Of a stretch of 51,849 nt of DNA, positions 1-7,528 are shown piece after piece. Position 1 is the stretch's first letter. Each line of letters opens with the position of its first letter. The stretch spans positions 1 to 51,849 of the forward strand of contig CAJCHN010000121.1 in NCBI GenBank assembly GCA_903970285.1, written 5' to 3'. The translations under genes and the position numbers were made by a program. The notes under the pieces were generated by a model. That model had not been told where the DNA came from, did no database searches, and worked only from the letters and a program-made list of their open reading frames with translations. This DNA comes from Rhodanobacteraceae bacterium. GTDB lineage: Bacteria; Acidobacteriota; Terriglobia; Terriglobales; Acidobacteriaceae.

Positions 1-1
1 G

Positions 2-151
2 GGGAGTTGGATCTACTTTTGGTTGCTTTGCATGACCGTGTTCGCAATACCCATTGCTATTCTCTACTTGATGAGTGGCACGCTCTGCATCGTGCATGAG
101 CTGACAGACCCCGAACAATTCGTTTCAGAGTTTCGAGACAAACACAGGTAA
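2..151 (+). CDS. C-terminal end of an unidentified membrane protein (5' end outside window)
   Basis: The second reading frame is open from the window edge to a TAA at 149-151 and gives 49 residues. The first 30 or so are strongly hydrophobic and aromatic (starting GSWIYFWLLC), which fits a transmembrane helix, followed by a short charged tail ending FRDKHR. The other forward frame I checked, starting at base 1, closes by about base 99 and reads less like a protein. Too little is present to name a family. Base composition is more AT-rich than the bulk of the window, like the next gene. Confidence 0.5.
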   Translation, partial: GSWIYFWLLCMTVFAIPIAILYLMSGTLCIVHELTDPEQFVSEFRDKHR

Positions 152-367
152 TCAGGTTGACCCACGACTTACCCTTTTCGAGACGTGCTGCGATCTACAT
201 TCGAGGCGCGGGCTTTCCAAAATGTCGGGGGTGAAGCCAGTTGCAGGTCCACGATGTGTGCCGCTGTCTCATCTTTTCAAGAGAGCGTCTCTGTTATGAT
301 GGCTCGCAATCGGGCACCCTTTTCTGTTGTAACGGCCTTCGGGCTGACTTGAACATGAGGTATTTAC

Positions 368-895
368 ATGATTGCGAGTAAAGACCCTGTTGAAGTATAT
401 TTTTCGCCTCCCAAAGGGAGCTTACACCCTGCACCGGACTCTTTAGCTCAAGTATTTAGAATGTGTTTCCGCATTTTTCCTAAGCTAGACGAGAACGGAA
501 AGCTCGGCACAAGCTACAGACTGAACGCACATAAATTACTCATCGATCTTGGTGGCCTTGACCTTGAAAGCATCAGATTCGACCAAGCCGCCATCGACTG
601 TGACCTGGTCCGTTCCGCACTCACAACCCATCCCAAAGAGATGAGGGATGTGCTTCAGCTATTGCTCTCTGACGAACAGATAACAGTCGAGAAGTTAGAT
701 CGTGCGAATGCCATGCTCAAAGAGTTGGGTCTGACAGAAGAAGCAGCAGCCGCTCGTGGCGGCGGTTTGGCAGGCTTAGTCATCGTCGCTATCATATGCA
801 TCGGTCTTCTTTTACTGAAGAGCTGTGATCCTGAACCTGAGGACATCCATGGCAATCCGGAGAACGAACCGGGTGGAGGTGACGACCGAGAATGA
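368..895 (+). CDS. Hypothetical protein with one C-terminal membrane segment
   Basis: A 175-residue protein that I do not recognise. Residues 1-130 look soluble and mostly helical. Residues 133-150 form a single hydrophobic segment (LAGLVIVAIICIGLLLL), followed by a short acidic Pro/Gly-rich tail, so a tail-anchored protein with its main domain in the cytoplasm is likely. GAGG at 357-360, 7 bases before the ATG, is a good ribosome binding site and decides the start. Codon use is more AT-rich than in the genes from 5.8 kb onward, which suggests a different origin. The neighbours give no functional hint: a membrane-protein end upstream and a repeat-bearing gap downstream. Confidence 0.6.
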   Translation: MIASKDPVEVYFSPPKGSLHPAPDSLAQVFRMCFRIFPKLDENGKLGTSYRLNAHKLLIDLGGLDLESIRFDQAAIDCDLVRSALTTHPKEMRDVLQLLLSDEQITVEKLDRANAMLKELGLTEEAAAARGGGLAGLVIVAIICIGLLLLKSCDPEPEDIHGNPENEPGGGDDRE

Positions 896-1039
896 TGCGC
901 ACTTTTGATGTGTCTCCGATTCGACTCTTCAAGCAGACGCGCTTTACGTCAGAGATGCTCTTGGATGGGCGCCAAATCGCCAAGTCACTCAGCTCCGGAC
1001 ACGCCGTGGGGATGCGGGCACGCCCGAAGCAATCTCCAG

Positions 1040-1093
1040 GAGTGTGGGAAGGTTGGGACGCCGGCTTTCAGGCTTTCCACACTTCCCATACTC
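1040..1093. repeat. Imperfect inverted repeat with 30-base spacer
   Basis: GAGTGTGGGAAG at 1040-1051 faces CTTCCCATACTC at 1082-1093. The arms pair over 12 bases with one G-T wobble in the RNA. There is no T-run, so it is not a classical terminator. It sits in the same gap as repeat copy A and may be part of the same decayed element. Confidence 0.4.
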
Positions 1094-1167
1094 TGCCGTT
1101 TCCATGGCCTGCTTTGCCCAGGGCGATGCCAGGTTTTCAGCTACGTCGACCAGGGCAATCGGCCGTA

Positions 1168-1235
1168 CTCGCAAGGAAGTGTCAGTCGCGAGGGTGTCGA
1201 TGAGCCCTTTGGCGATGAAGCACTCATCGAGCGCA
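1168..1235 (-). repeat. Dispersed repeat, copy A (motif half only)
   Basis: It shares the core TGTCGATGAGCCCTTTGGCG with copy C at about 20.34 kb (26 of 29 bases identical across the core and its flank) and a closely related core with copy B at about 5.47 kb. AAGCACTCATCGAGC at 1218-1232 recurs exactly at 20247-20261, next to copy C. Read on the minus strand it gives DECFIAKGLIDTLAT, the protein-level motif shared with copies B and C. The CTCTTCCGC half present in B, C and D is absent here. Confidence 0.65.
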
Positions 1236-1275
1236 GATGCCGAGAACGGCGTTTATGGTTTCTGACATTCCTATA

Positions 1276-1647
1276 ATGACGTCCATGGCAATACCTTTTG
1301 AATTTTGGACCGAGAATCTTCTGAGCGCGGCAAGAGATCTCGCAGACGCGGAGCACCAGGAGCAGCGCTGGCTCGCGGTCGACGCCGCTGCATGGGAGAG
1401 GCCTGCAGAACTAATCTGCGTTCTGATGGATGACATGAACTTCGAGCTGTATATCGAAGAAAATCGATTGGCGCTGAACGAGGAACAGATTTCGTCGGCA
1501 ACATCGCTGGCTCAATCAGCAGCAGACTTCGATGTGGGGCCCGATGGATGGCGAGACCCGCGTGCAGTCCTCAGTGATCCGTCGTGGAAACGGCTGCGTT
1601 GCCATGCTCGCCGCTTTATTGCCTCTTTTGAGACAAATCGCGAGTAG
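1276..1647 (+). CDS. Hypothetical soluble protein
   Basis: A protein of 123 residues from the ATG at 1276. The frame is open from 1237, but those first codons lie next to repeat copy A and have no protein character. The ATG at 1285 is an equally possible start, and neither has a clear SD. The product is acidic, Trp-containing and apparently cytoplasmic, with no signal peptide or membrane segment. I do not recognise a family. It ends 92 bases before the preferred start of the HEAT-repeat gene and may be co-transcribed with it. Confidence 0.5.
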   Translation: MTSMAIPFEFWTENLLSAARDLADAEHQEQRWLAVDAAAWERPAELICVLMDDMNFELYIEENRLALNEEQISSATSLAQSAADFDVGPDGWRDPRAVLSDPSWKRLRCHARRFIASFETNRE

Positions 1648-1739
1648 TAACGATGTCGGTTCTCGAAGACGATCTTGCCGACTCTTCCGCTAGGAGCGTT
1701 TATCGGGACTTACGCTGCGGTTCAGCTAAGCTGTTGACC

Positions 1740-2306
1740 ATGCCGACTTCTACACAGATTTGTTCTCTCCTCCGACAAGGAGATCGCCGTACTGTGGGAC
1801 ACGTCGCGACGGTAGTTGAGACGGTGCTTCAAAAACCGAAGCTCCTCGCCGCTTTGGTGCACTGCATGTTCGAACCTGACGAAGGAACCCGCATGAGAGC
1901 GGCGGACGCGCTGGAGAAGGTTTCGCGCCACCGGGTTGAGGAACTGCAGCCCTATACATCTGCCTTACTCGGCCTATTTGAAGAAAACGATCAGCAGGAA
2001 CTCCGCTGGCACCTGGCCGTGATCCTGCCGCGCCTTCATCTAGACGGGAATCAGCGCAAGCGTACTAGCCGCGTGCTTCAGCAATGCTTATCGGCAAAAA
2101 GTTCTATTGTAAGGACCTTTGCTCTTCAGGGTTTGTCGGACTTGGCGGCCAAAGACGCTGCTCTTCTGCCGCTGGCTCTGGACGCAATGAGAGAGGCAGA
2201 GAGAAACGGCACACCGGCGATGAAAGCCAGGAGCCGAAAACTCCTAGCAGTATGCGAAAAGCATGCAGGCACAGACGGAAACAGTTCCGATAGTCCTGCA
2301 ACTTAG
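1740..2306 (+). CDS. HEAT-repeat protein
   Basis: A protein of 188 residues built of paired helices. It contains typical HEAT-like pieces such as MRAADALEKVSRH, ELRWHLAVILPRL and SSIVRTFALQGLSDLA, ending in a helix like MKARSRKLL. Such proteins are usually protein-interaction scaffolds, and no catalytic residue is visible. The frame is open from 1653, but the conserved-looking part begins at MPTSTQICSLLRQGDRRT, so I prefer the ATG at 1740; neither start has a strong SD. It lies directly downstream of the unknown gene at 1276, on the same strand. Partner and role are unknown. Confidence 0.6.
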   Translation: MPTSTQICSLLRQGDRRTVGHVATVVETVLQKPKLLAALVHCMFEPDEGTRMRAADALEKVSRHRVEELQPYTSALLGLFEENDQQELRWHLAVILPRLHLDGNQRKRTSRVLQQCLSAKSSIVRTFALQGLSDLAAKDAALLPLALDAMREAERNGTPAMKARSRKLLAVCEKHAGTDGNSSDSPAT

Positions 2307-2405
2307 GGTTGTTGGAAGTGTTCCGGGAATGGCGCTCACAGCCTTCCCAGCGAACCACAAAGACGTTTATCAGGACCAATCCGATCGGATTCACCCACCT
2401 CTGAC

Positions 2406-2428
2406 TATAATGAATGAGTTGTCAGTCA
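2406..2428 (+). promoter_or_regulatory. Promoter -10 box and TetR-type operator in front of the tetR gene
   Basis: TATAAT at 2406-2411 runs into TGAATGA-GTTG-TCAGTCA (2411-2428), an interrupted palindrome of the form TGAnTGA-N4-TCAnTCA. Nearly the same sequence precedes the SDR gene at 3043-3060, in the same position relative to a -10-like box. That placement suggests the TetR product represses both its own promoter and that of its neighbour. No good -35 box is seen. Confidence 0.6.
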
Positions 2429-2449
2429 ATCGAGGAGCAGCATCTTTCC

Positions 2450-3010
2450 ATGGCACGTCCACTGAGTGAAAAGAAGCGTAAGGCCCTGCTTAAAGCTGCA
2501 GCAGATGCGATTGCGGCTGAGGGTGTCGGTGTCTCGACTTCGCGGATTGCGAAAGAAGCCGGCGTGGCGGCCGGCTCGCTCTTCCTCTACTTCCCGACCA
2601 AGGATGACCTCCTCAACCACCTCTACTCGACGATCAAGCAGGAGATCGCCGAGTCGATGCTTGCAAACTGTCCCCATGAAGCCGATGTGTCCCAGAGGAT
2701 GCGAAGTGTCTGGACGGCTTACCTGAAGTGGGGCGTTGCGAACCCATCGAAGCGCCTAGCCATGTCACAACTCTCAGTCTCACATCGGATCACGAGGAAA
2801 GTGCGTGACGAGTCCATGGAACTCCTTCGTGAGGTGGAGGCTCTCCTGAAGGAATGCCTCGGATTCAGGAGCAGTATGTCGATCAGCTTCGCTGTAGGCC
2901 TCATGACGGCTCTCACCGAGATGACCATAGGATTCATGACTTCGGACAAGAAAAGAGCTTCAAAGTACGCGGAGATGGGATTTGTTGCATTCATGAAGGC
3001 GCTTTCCTGA
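2450..3010 (+). CDS. TetR/AcrR family transcriptional regulator
   Basis: A protein of 186 residues. Residues of about 10-55 form the TetR N-terminal helix-turn-helix, with STSRIAKEAGVAAGSLFLYF followed by the typical acidic start of helix 4 (TKDDLLNHLY). The rest is the helical ligand-binding and dimerisation domain, which does not reveal the ligand. GGAG at 2434-2437 supports the ATG at 2450 over the upstream in-frame ATG at 2414, which lies inside the operator. The gene sits 71 bases upstream of an SDR oxidoreductase carrying the same operator. The pair is probably a regulator and its target, induced by the compound the enzyme handles or a related toxic molecule. Confidence 0.88.
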   Translation: MARPLSEKKRKALLKAAADAIAAEGVGVSTSRIAKEAGVAAGSLFLYFPTKDDLLNHLYSTIKQEIAESMLANCPHEADVSQRMRSVWTAYLKWGVANPSKRLAMSQLSVSHRITRKVRDESMELLREVEALLKECLGFRSSMSISFAVGLMTALTEMTIGFMTSDKKRASKYAEMGFVAFMKALS

Positions 3011-3036
3011 AACTTTCCTGATCTCTTCCCATCAGA

Positions 3037-3060
3037 TATAAATGAGTGAGTAGTCAGTCG
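3037..3060 (+). promoter_or_regulatory. Promoter -10-like box and second TetR-type operator in front of the SDR gene
   Basis: TATAAA at 3037-3042 is followed directly by TGAGTGA-GTAG-TCAGTCG (3043-3060), the same interrupted palindrome as at 2411-2428. The shared core TGAGTNGTCAGTC and the equal spacing to the -10-like box argue for one common repressor, most simply the TetR protein encoded between the two sites. Confidence 0.6.
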
Positions 3061-3081
3061 TAAAGCACAGGAGGTTTGCAT

Positions 3082-3912
3082 ATGTCCAAGGTTTGGTTTG
3101 TTACTGGAAGCTCCCGAGGTTTGGGCCGGGAGATCGTCGAGGCCGCGCTCAACGCAGGAGATAGCGTGGTAGCGACAGCCCGGAAGCCCGAGCAGTTGAA
3201 CGATCTTTCCGAAAAATTCGCGGAGCGGGTGCTAGCGCTTGCCTTGGATGTGAGCGACAGTGCTGCCGTATTCAGGGCCGTTTCCGAAGGCCACAAGGCG
3301 TTTGGCCGCTACGACGTGGTCGTCAATAATGCCGGTTACGGAGATACGGCCTCCATCGAAGACACCACTCTTGAGAGCTTCGAGAGACAGATCGCCACGA
3401 ACTTCCTCGGCGTGGTCTTTGTGACGAAGGCAGTTCTGCCCATCCTCCGCGAGCAGGGGTCTGGACACATCATGCAGGTCTCCTCTGTCGGCGGGCGGGT
3501 CGGTTCGCCGGGACTGAGCGCGTATCAGAGCGCCAAATGGGCGGTTGGCGGGTTTTCGACGGTCCTGGCGCAAGAGGTCGCGCCGCTTGGCATCAAAGTG
3601 ACGGTGCTGGAGCCCGGTGGGATGAAGACCGATTGGGCCGGCTCTTCGATGACCGTCCCGCTCGTGAGCGCACCCTATGAGCAGACCGTTGGGGCCTTCG
3701 CCAAGATGCTGCGCGACTATTCGGGCCAAGAGCCTACCGACCCTGCGAAGGTCGCACAGGTCGTACTGAAACTCGCAGGCCTGCAAGATGTTCCGTTGCG
3801 ACTCCTGCTCGGCTCGGATGCGGCGCAGTATGCGCCGGCGGCGGCCAAGGCTCTCGCCGACTCCGACCAGAAGTGGCATGACCTGAGTGTTTCCGTGGGA
3901 TTCGATAAGTAG
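3082..3912 (+). CDS. SDR family NAD(P)-dependent oxidoreductase
   Basis: A protein of 276 residues of the classical short-chain dehydrogenase/reductase type. The dinucleotide-binding glycine motif TGSSRGLG is at residues 8-15, NNAG at 82-85, the catalytic Ser at about 134-135, and Tyr148 and Lys152 form the YxxxK motif (YQSAK). Arg12 after the glycine motif hints at NADP preference. The substrate cannot be read from sequence. AGGAGG at 3069-3074, 7 bases before the ATG at 3082, fixes the start; the TTG at 3076 is less likely. It is controlled by its own operator and followed by a strong hairpin. Context suggests detoxification or modification of a small carbonyl compound. Confidence 0.88.
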   Translation: MSKVWFVTGSSRGLGREIVEAALNAGDSVVATARKPEQLNDLSEKFAERVLALALDVSDSAAVFRAVSEGHKAFGRYDVVVNNAGYGDTASIEDTTLESFERQIATNFLGVVFVTKAVLPILREQGSGHIMQVSSVGGRVGSPGLSAYQSAKWAVGGFSTVLAQEVAPLGIKVTVLEPGGMKTDWAGSSMTVPLVSAPYEQTVGAFAKMLRDYSGQEPTDPAKVAQVVLKLAGLQDVPLRLLLGSDAAQYAPAAAKALADSDQKWHDLSVSVGFDK

Positions 3913-3918
3913 TCAAAC

Positions 3919-3948
3919 GCACGGCCACTCCCAGCGGAGTGGCCGTGC
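3919..3948 (+). terminator. Strong hairpin after the SDR gene
   Basis: GCACGGCCACTCC (3919-3931) pairs perfectly over 13 bases with GGAGTGGCCGTGC (3936-3948) around a 4-base loop, starting 7 bases after the stop codon. There is no T-run, so it may act as a Rho-independent-like block or as an mRNA-stabilising end. Confidence 0.6.
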
Positions 3949-4204
3949 AGGCAGGCGCTGCGACCACTCCATTCCTCGACCGCAGGCTACCCAAATGATG
4001 CGACCGGGCGTTCCCCGGGGCCCTCCGTCGCGAACCAGAAACGGCCGCCTTCGCCTCGAGCCTCGTGCCAGGTTGCTGGCCACTCACTGAGGTGGCGCAG
4101 GGAGACGCACATGCGAGCAGAAGCACTCCCATATGCGAAAGACGACCCGTCGCGCGCTGACTTCGTAGGATCGTTGGCGGTCTCACGAATTTTATCGCGC
4201 GCTC

Positions 4205-5273
4205 CTACACCTGCGCCGCGAGGTACGCAATGAAGTCAGGGTCCGCGTCCAGCATCTTCAAAAGCGGCAGGATCACGCGCGGGCCGTTGCCGCTGTTCGT
4301 GAAGATGATCACGCCCGAACGGGAGCGCGGATTGAAGTAGCCTAGCGTGAACACGCCCGGATCATTCCCGGTATGCATCAGAAACGTCTTTCCGTGCGTC
4401 TTGATCACCTCCCACCCGGCTCCCATGCCCACCTCGTCCGGACAGGTCGCCAACGCACACTTGTGCCCGGCGGTCCGTCAGCACACGTTCGCGCAGGCTA
4501 CGAATCGCCGGGGACTCTCCGCTCCCATTCATCAGGCCCTCGATGAAGCTGGCGTATTGCGCCGGCGTCGTATACAGCAGGTCCGCAGCCACGAAGCTGG
4601 TTGCGATCTGCGGCTTCAGCCATTGGTCGTCCGCGGTGTTCGGCTCCGCGATCTGTCCTTCCATCCATGGCCGCCCGGTGTAGGCCGTACGCCGCATGCC
4701 GGCCGGATCGAACACTAGGGTCTGCGCCATCTGCTCGAAAGGCGTGCCAGTCTTCTTCTCCGCGAATCTCGCTGCATACTGGTATCCCTCGCCGGAGTAG
4801 TTGAAGCCTGCCCCCGGATCACGAAGGAATGCAAGCTTGCCGCCAGTCTCCCGTCTCCAGTTTGGAAACCCCGTTTGGTGGTCCAGCGCCATGCGCGCCG
4901 TCAGCAGCTTCGCCCTCGGGTCCGCCGCCAAATCGGGATCGATCCAGTACGGATACATCGGCTCATCCAGTGAGAGCTTGCCTTCGGACGCGAGCCGCAA
5001 AATGACTTCTGCTGAGATCGGCTTCGTCATGGATGCAATGTTGTACAACGTCGTGTTCGTCGCAGGAACTCCCGGGCCCGCGTCCCCATAGGCTTCAGCC
5101 AGCACCGTCCGGCCGCCCTCGACCGTGGCAAACGAGACGCTCGCTACATCCTCGTTCCGCAGCAGCTCCGGAATTGCGTGTGCGCGGTCTTGGAGTTGCT
5201 GCGCTCCGATGGAAAGCGCCACTGACATCCACAAGCCGGCGCTGAAGAACCACAAGTGTCTACGATCGAACAT
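4205..5273 (-). pseudogene. Serine hydrolase of the beta-lactamase/class C (AmpC-like esterase) fold, frameshifted
   Basis: An exported penicillin-binding-protein-like hydrolase. The N terminus has a signal peptide (FFSAGLWMSVALSIG), then the catalytic SxxK as SMTK, a Tyr motif YSG where YxN is usual, and HTG near the end in place of KTG. The reading frame is broken: residues up to LTDRR lie in one frame (5273 down to about 4468), while CALATCPDEVGMGAGWE to the end lie in another (to 4205). Removing one G from the GGG run at 4466-4468 (minus strand) restores a single frame of 355 codons reading LTDRRHKCALATCP. It is therefore either a recent pseudogene or a sequencing error. A GAGAGGG SD precedes the ATG. 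It stands alone, convergent with the SDR gene. Confidence 0.72.
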
Positions 5274-5806
5274 ACGAGCCCTCTCTATGCTGTATCGGTG
5301 CTTTAGGCAGGTACGCCCCGGCGTAGATCCAGGTTCCCTTTAAAACTCTTCATATCACGCCTTCTAGAAGGCGTATTTATCCATCGACATCAAAGACTCT
5401 CCGTGCAGCTCCGAAATGAGGCTCTTCCGCGGGGGCTCTCCGGCACCTTGGAAGTGTTTCGTCGCGATGCTGTCGATGAGTCCCTTGGCGATTCTGCACT
5501 CGTTGAATTCAAAATATCCGAGCCAATGCGGCGGCACAGTTGTATCCAGCCGACAAGTTTATGCGTAGAAGACTGCCGCCCTTAATGTCTAGTCTTTGGT
5601 TTCGTGGTGGGGAGAGTCCAGGTCGGACTCGGATCGTGGCAGTGCTACTGCTGTTCAAGACACACCTTCAAAAAAGAAGAGCTGCTCCAAGCGGTCGCCC
5701 CGATCTTTGCGACGTGCCCCTTTTACACCCGACGGAGCATCTTCATCAAGAGTCAGGCAGAACCCACTCTCTTGCAATTTACAGGTAACGAGTTGTCCTC
5801 GGGAGG
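5274..5806. other. Gap of about 530 bases holding repeat copy B
   Basis: It lies between the start of the beta-lactamase gene and the end of the next minus-strand gene. Apart from the full repeat copy B (5390-5515) and the promoter region presumed for the hydrolase (5274-5340), I see no supported gene. The short plus-strand frames at 5540-5832 lack start signals and family-like sequence. Confidence 0.5.
5390..5515 (-). repeat. Dispersed repeat, copy B (both halves)
   Basis: The first half, AGACTCTCCGTGCAGCTC followed by GCTCTTCCGC, matches copy C and copy D. The second half, TGTCGATGAGTCCCTTGGCG, matches copies A and C. On the minus strand the two halves are in one uninterrupted frame that reads NECRIAKGLIDSIATKHF and then RKSLISELHGESL, closed by TAG shortly after. 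The frame has about 60 codons from the preceding stop but no clear start codon or SD. Confidence 0.7.
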
Positions 5807-7528
5807 TTATGGGGTCTGCCAGATATAGGTGACTGTCTGGCGGAGGCTCTGGTCAACGGTGCTCTCGACTACGCGTTCGCTTTCGACGGAATCGAAGGAG
5901 TCCGAGAGCGAGCGAAGGTTCTGTGAGAACAGAGCGGGAGTTTTGTCCGCGCCCGCCACGGGAGCAACATTGGTTCCATCGATCAGCGAGGTGAGGCGGC
6001 TATAAGGAAGGCGTTGGCTGGTGTGAACGAATCCGGCGATAAGGTTCGCCGGAGCGGCGTTCGGGGCAGTCACCGGGGGATGGTTGAGGAGTGAGAGCAG
6101 CAGTTCCTGATCGTCCGAGAGGACGACCAGATTCGACGTTGAGGCACTGGCGAAGAAGAGCGGGCGCGGACCGGCGAGCGAGTAGATGGTGTGGTCAGAG
6201 ATCGCGGCAGGGCGAAAGTCGATGCCAATGGTGGCGGCTGTCAGAGTGCCGCGCAGGCTCTGTTGCAGTGCGGCGCCGAGTGTCGCGGGAGCAATGGGCT
6301 GCGTGGTGCGAAGGACGACCGCGGAATGGATCGGCACCCATAGTCCTGAGGCGGGTTGGGCGCTTGAGAGAGTGAGAACGGCGTTGAGACCGGCGGCCTT
6401 GATGGCAGTAGTGAGGGCCTCGCTGGACGATGCGGCAGAGACAGGCGGAGGCATGTCGATGCGGGTCTCGAAATCGCTGGCAGATCCGGTTTGCGGAGCG
6501 GAGAGGTCGGGGTCGTCGGCGTAGAGGTCGCGAGGCTTTTCGGGTTTGTAGTTGCCGAGGAGCTTTTCGTCGAGTGCGCGAACGGCATCAGCGGGATCAG
6601 TGGTCGCGGTGGCGCGGAATACTCCGGTGTTGGCCGGGACGGAGGCGGCGAGTTCGGCAAGGGTGGCGTTGTCGGGTGCTTCAGGGGAAGGCGACTTCGG
6701 CAGCAGGACGCGCTCCTCGCGGAAGCGGTTTGGCTCAAGATAGAGGTCGGCCGAGGCGGCGCGGAACTGCTTCATCCAGGTGATGTTCTGCTGGATCCAG
6801 TACGTGTAGAAGGACGGCATCGGCACGATACGGTCAAGGTTGAGCACCATGTGTAGGGCCGGTGCGGTCTTCTCAGGGATTAGCGCAGCAGAGGCGTCGT
6901 GGAACCAAGGCTCCTGCGCGACCGAGCTATTGCCGTGGCCGGCGATCAGTTCGAGCGCGTTGGCGATAAGGTCTTCGCGTGTGGCGAGCAGGAGGAGATC
7001 TCCTGTTTGCGCAAAGGCGACGGTGCGCTCAGGGCTACCCGAGGTGCGGACGTAGAAATCAGCTGAGCCTGCGTGGCGGCGGCTGAAGCTGCCACGGGAC
7101 TGCAGGAGTTGGCTCTGCGCGGACTGCTGGGCGGGCATGAGAGTGATGTAGAGGAACTCGAGGTTGCCGACGTCGTACCAGGCGAAGACGGACCGGGTGC
7201 CGGCGACCTGGTTCAGCAGCGCGTTACCGGCCGGGACGCCCGCGGCGTGGGCGAACTCGTCCTGCGCGCCGGCGAGACGGTCGAAGAGATGCGAGTTCTC
7301 AAAGACGGCATAGTTGTTGGACTTGAGCCAGGCGGCGCTCTGTGGGGAGTTCGTCCAGCGATGGAGGAGCGCGGCAAAGTCAGGAGACTCGATGGTCAGG
7401 AGCGCGTCCTGCGGGATATAGGCGGTGAGGGATGCGGGCGCAGCCGGCTTGTGCGGACGCGCAGTCTGGATGGCCACGGCGGCGACGCTGACGCAGAGCA
7501 GGGCGATGAGGGTGAGTCGTGTCTTCAT
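5807..7528 (-). CDS. Exported protein of unknown function (DUF3352-like), last gene of the VIT-VWA/TPR operon
   Basis: A protein of 573 residues with an N-terminal signal peptide or anchor (about 1-20, LTLIALLCVSVAAVAIQ), then a mixed alpha/beta periplasmic domain. Its style (LTAYIPQDALLTIESPDFAALL near the start, later GDLLLLATREDL) recalls DUF3352-type proteins, but I cannot confirm the family. No catalytic motif or further membrane segment is visible. Its ATG overlaps the stop of the giant TPR gene (ATGA, 7525-7528), so translation is coupled and the two products probably work in one complex or compartment. It closes the operon. Repeat copy B lies beyond its stop and no terminator hairpin was recognised. 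Confidence 0.7.
   Translation of the reverse strand: MKTRLTLIALLCVSVAAVAIQTARPHKPAAPASLTAYIPQDALLTIESPDFAALLHRWTNSPQSAAWLKSNNYAVFENSHLFDRLAGAQDEFAHAAGVPAGNALLNQVAGTRSVFAWYDVGNLEFLYITLMPAQQSAQSQLLQSRGSFSRRHAGSADFYVRTSGSPERTVAFAQTGDLLLLATREDLIANALELIAGHGNSSVAQEPWFHDASAALIPEKTAPALHMVLNLDRIVPMPSFYTYWIQQNITWMKQFRAASADLYLEPNRFREERVLLPKSPSPEAPDNATLAELAASVPANTGVFRATATTDPADAVRALDEKLLGNYKPEKPRDLYADDPDLSAPQTGSASDFETRIDMPPPVSAASSSEALTTAIKAAGLNAVLTLSSAQPASGLWVPIHSAVVLRTTQPIAPATLGAALQQSLRGTLTAATIGIDFRPAAISDHTIYSLAGPRPLFFASASTSNLVVLSDDQELLLSLLNHPPVTAPNAAPANLIAGFVHTSQRLPYSRLTSLIDGTNVAPVAGADKTPALFSQNLRSLSDSFDSVESERVVESTVDQSLRQTVTYIWQTP

Larger units (their letters stand above)
896..1275. other. Non-coding, repeat-bearing gap of about 380 bases
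   Basis: Several short overlapping reading frames cross this stretch on both strands, but none has an SD site or family-like sequence. It contains an imperfect 12-base inverted repeat (1040-1051 with 1082-1093) and copy A of the dispersed repeat (1168-1235). The minus strand reads in short protein-like pieces, such as YGKCGKPES and DECFIAKGLID, but no intact gene could be assembled. Confidence 0.5.

Noticed and set aside
960..995. Possible fifth, inverted copy of the dispersed repeat (AATCGCCAAG followed by ACTCA)
   Set aside because: Only about 14 matching bases with no further similarity on either side.
3734..4186. 150-residue minus-strand open frame
   Set aside because: Overlaps the end of the SDR gene and the terminator hairpin; Arg/Pro/Ser-rich with no family-like sequence.
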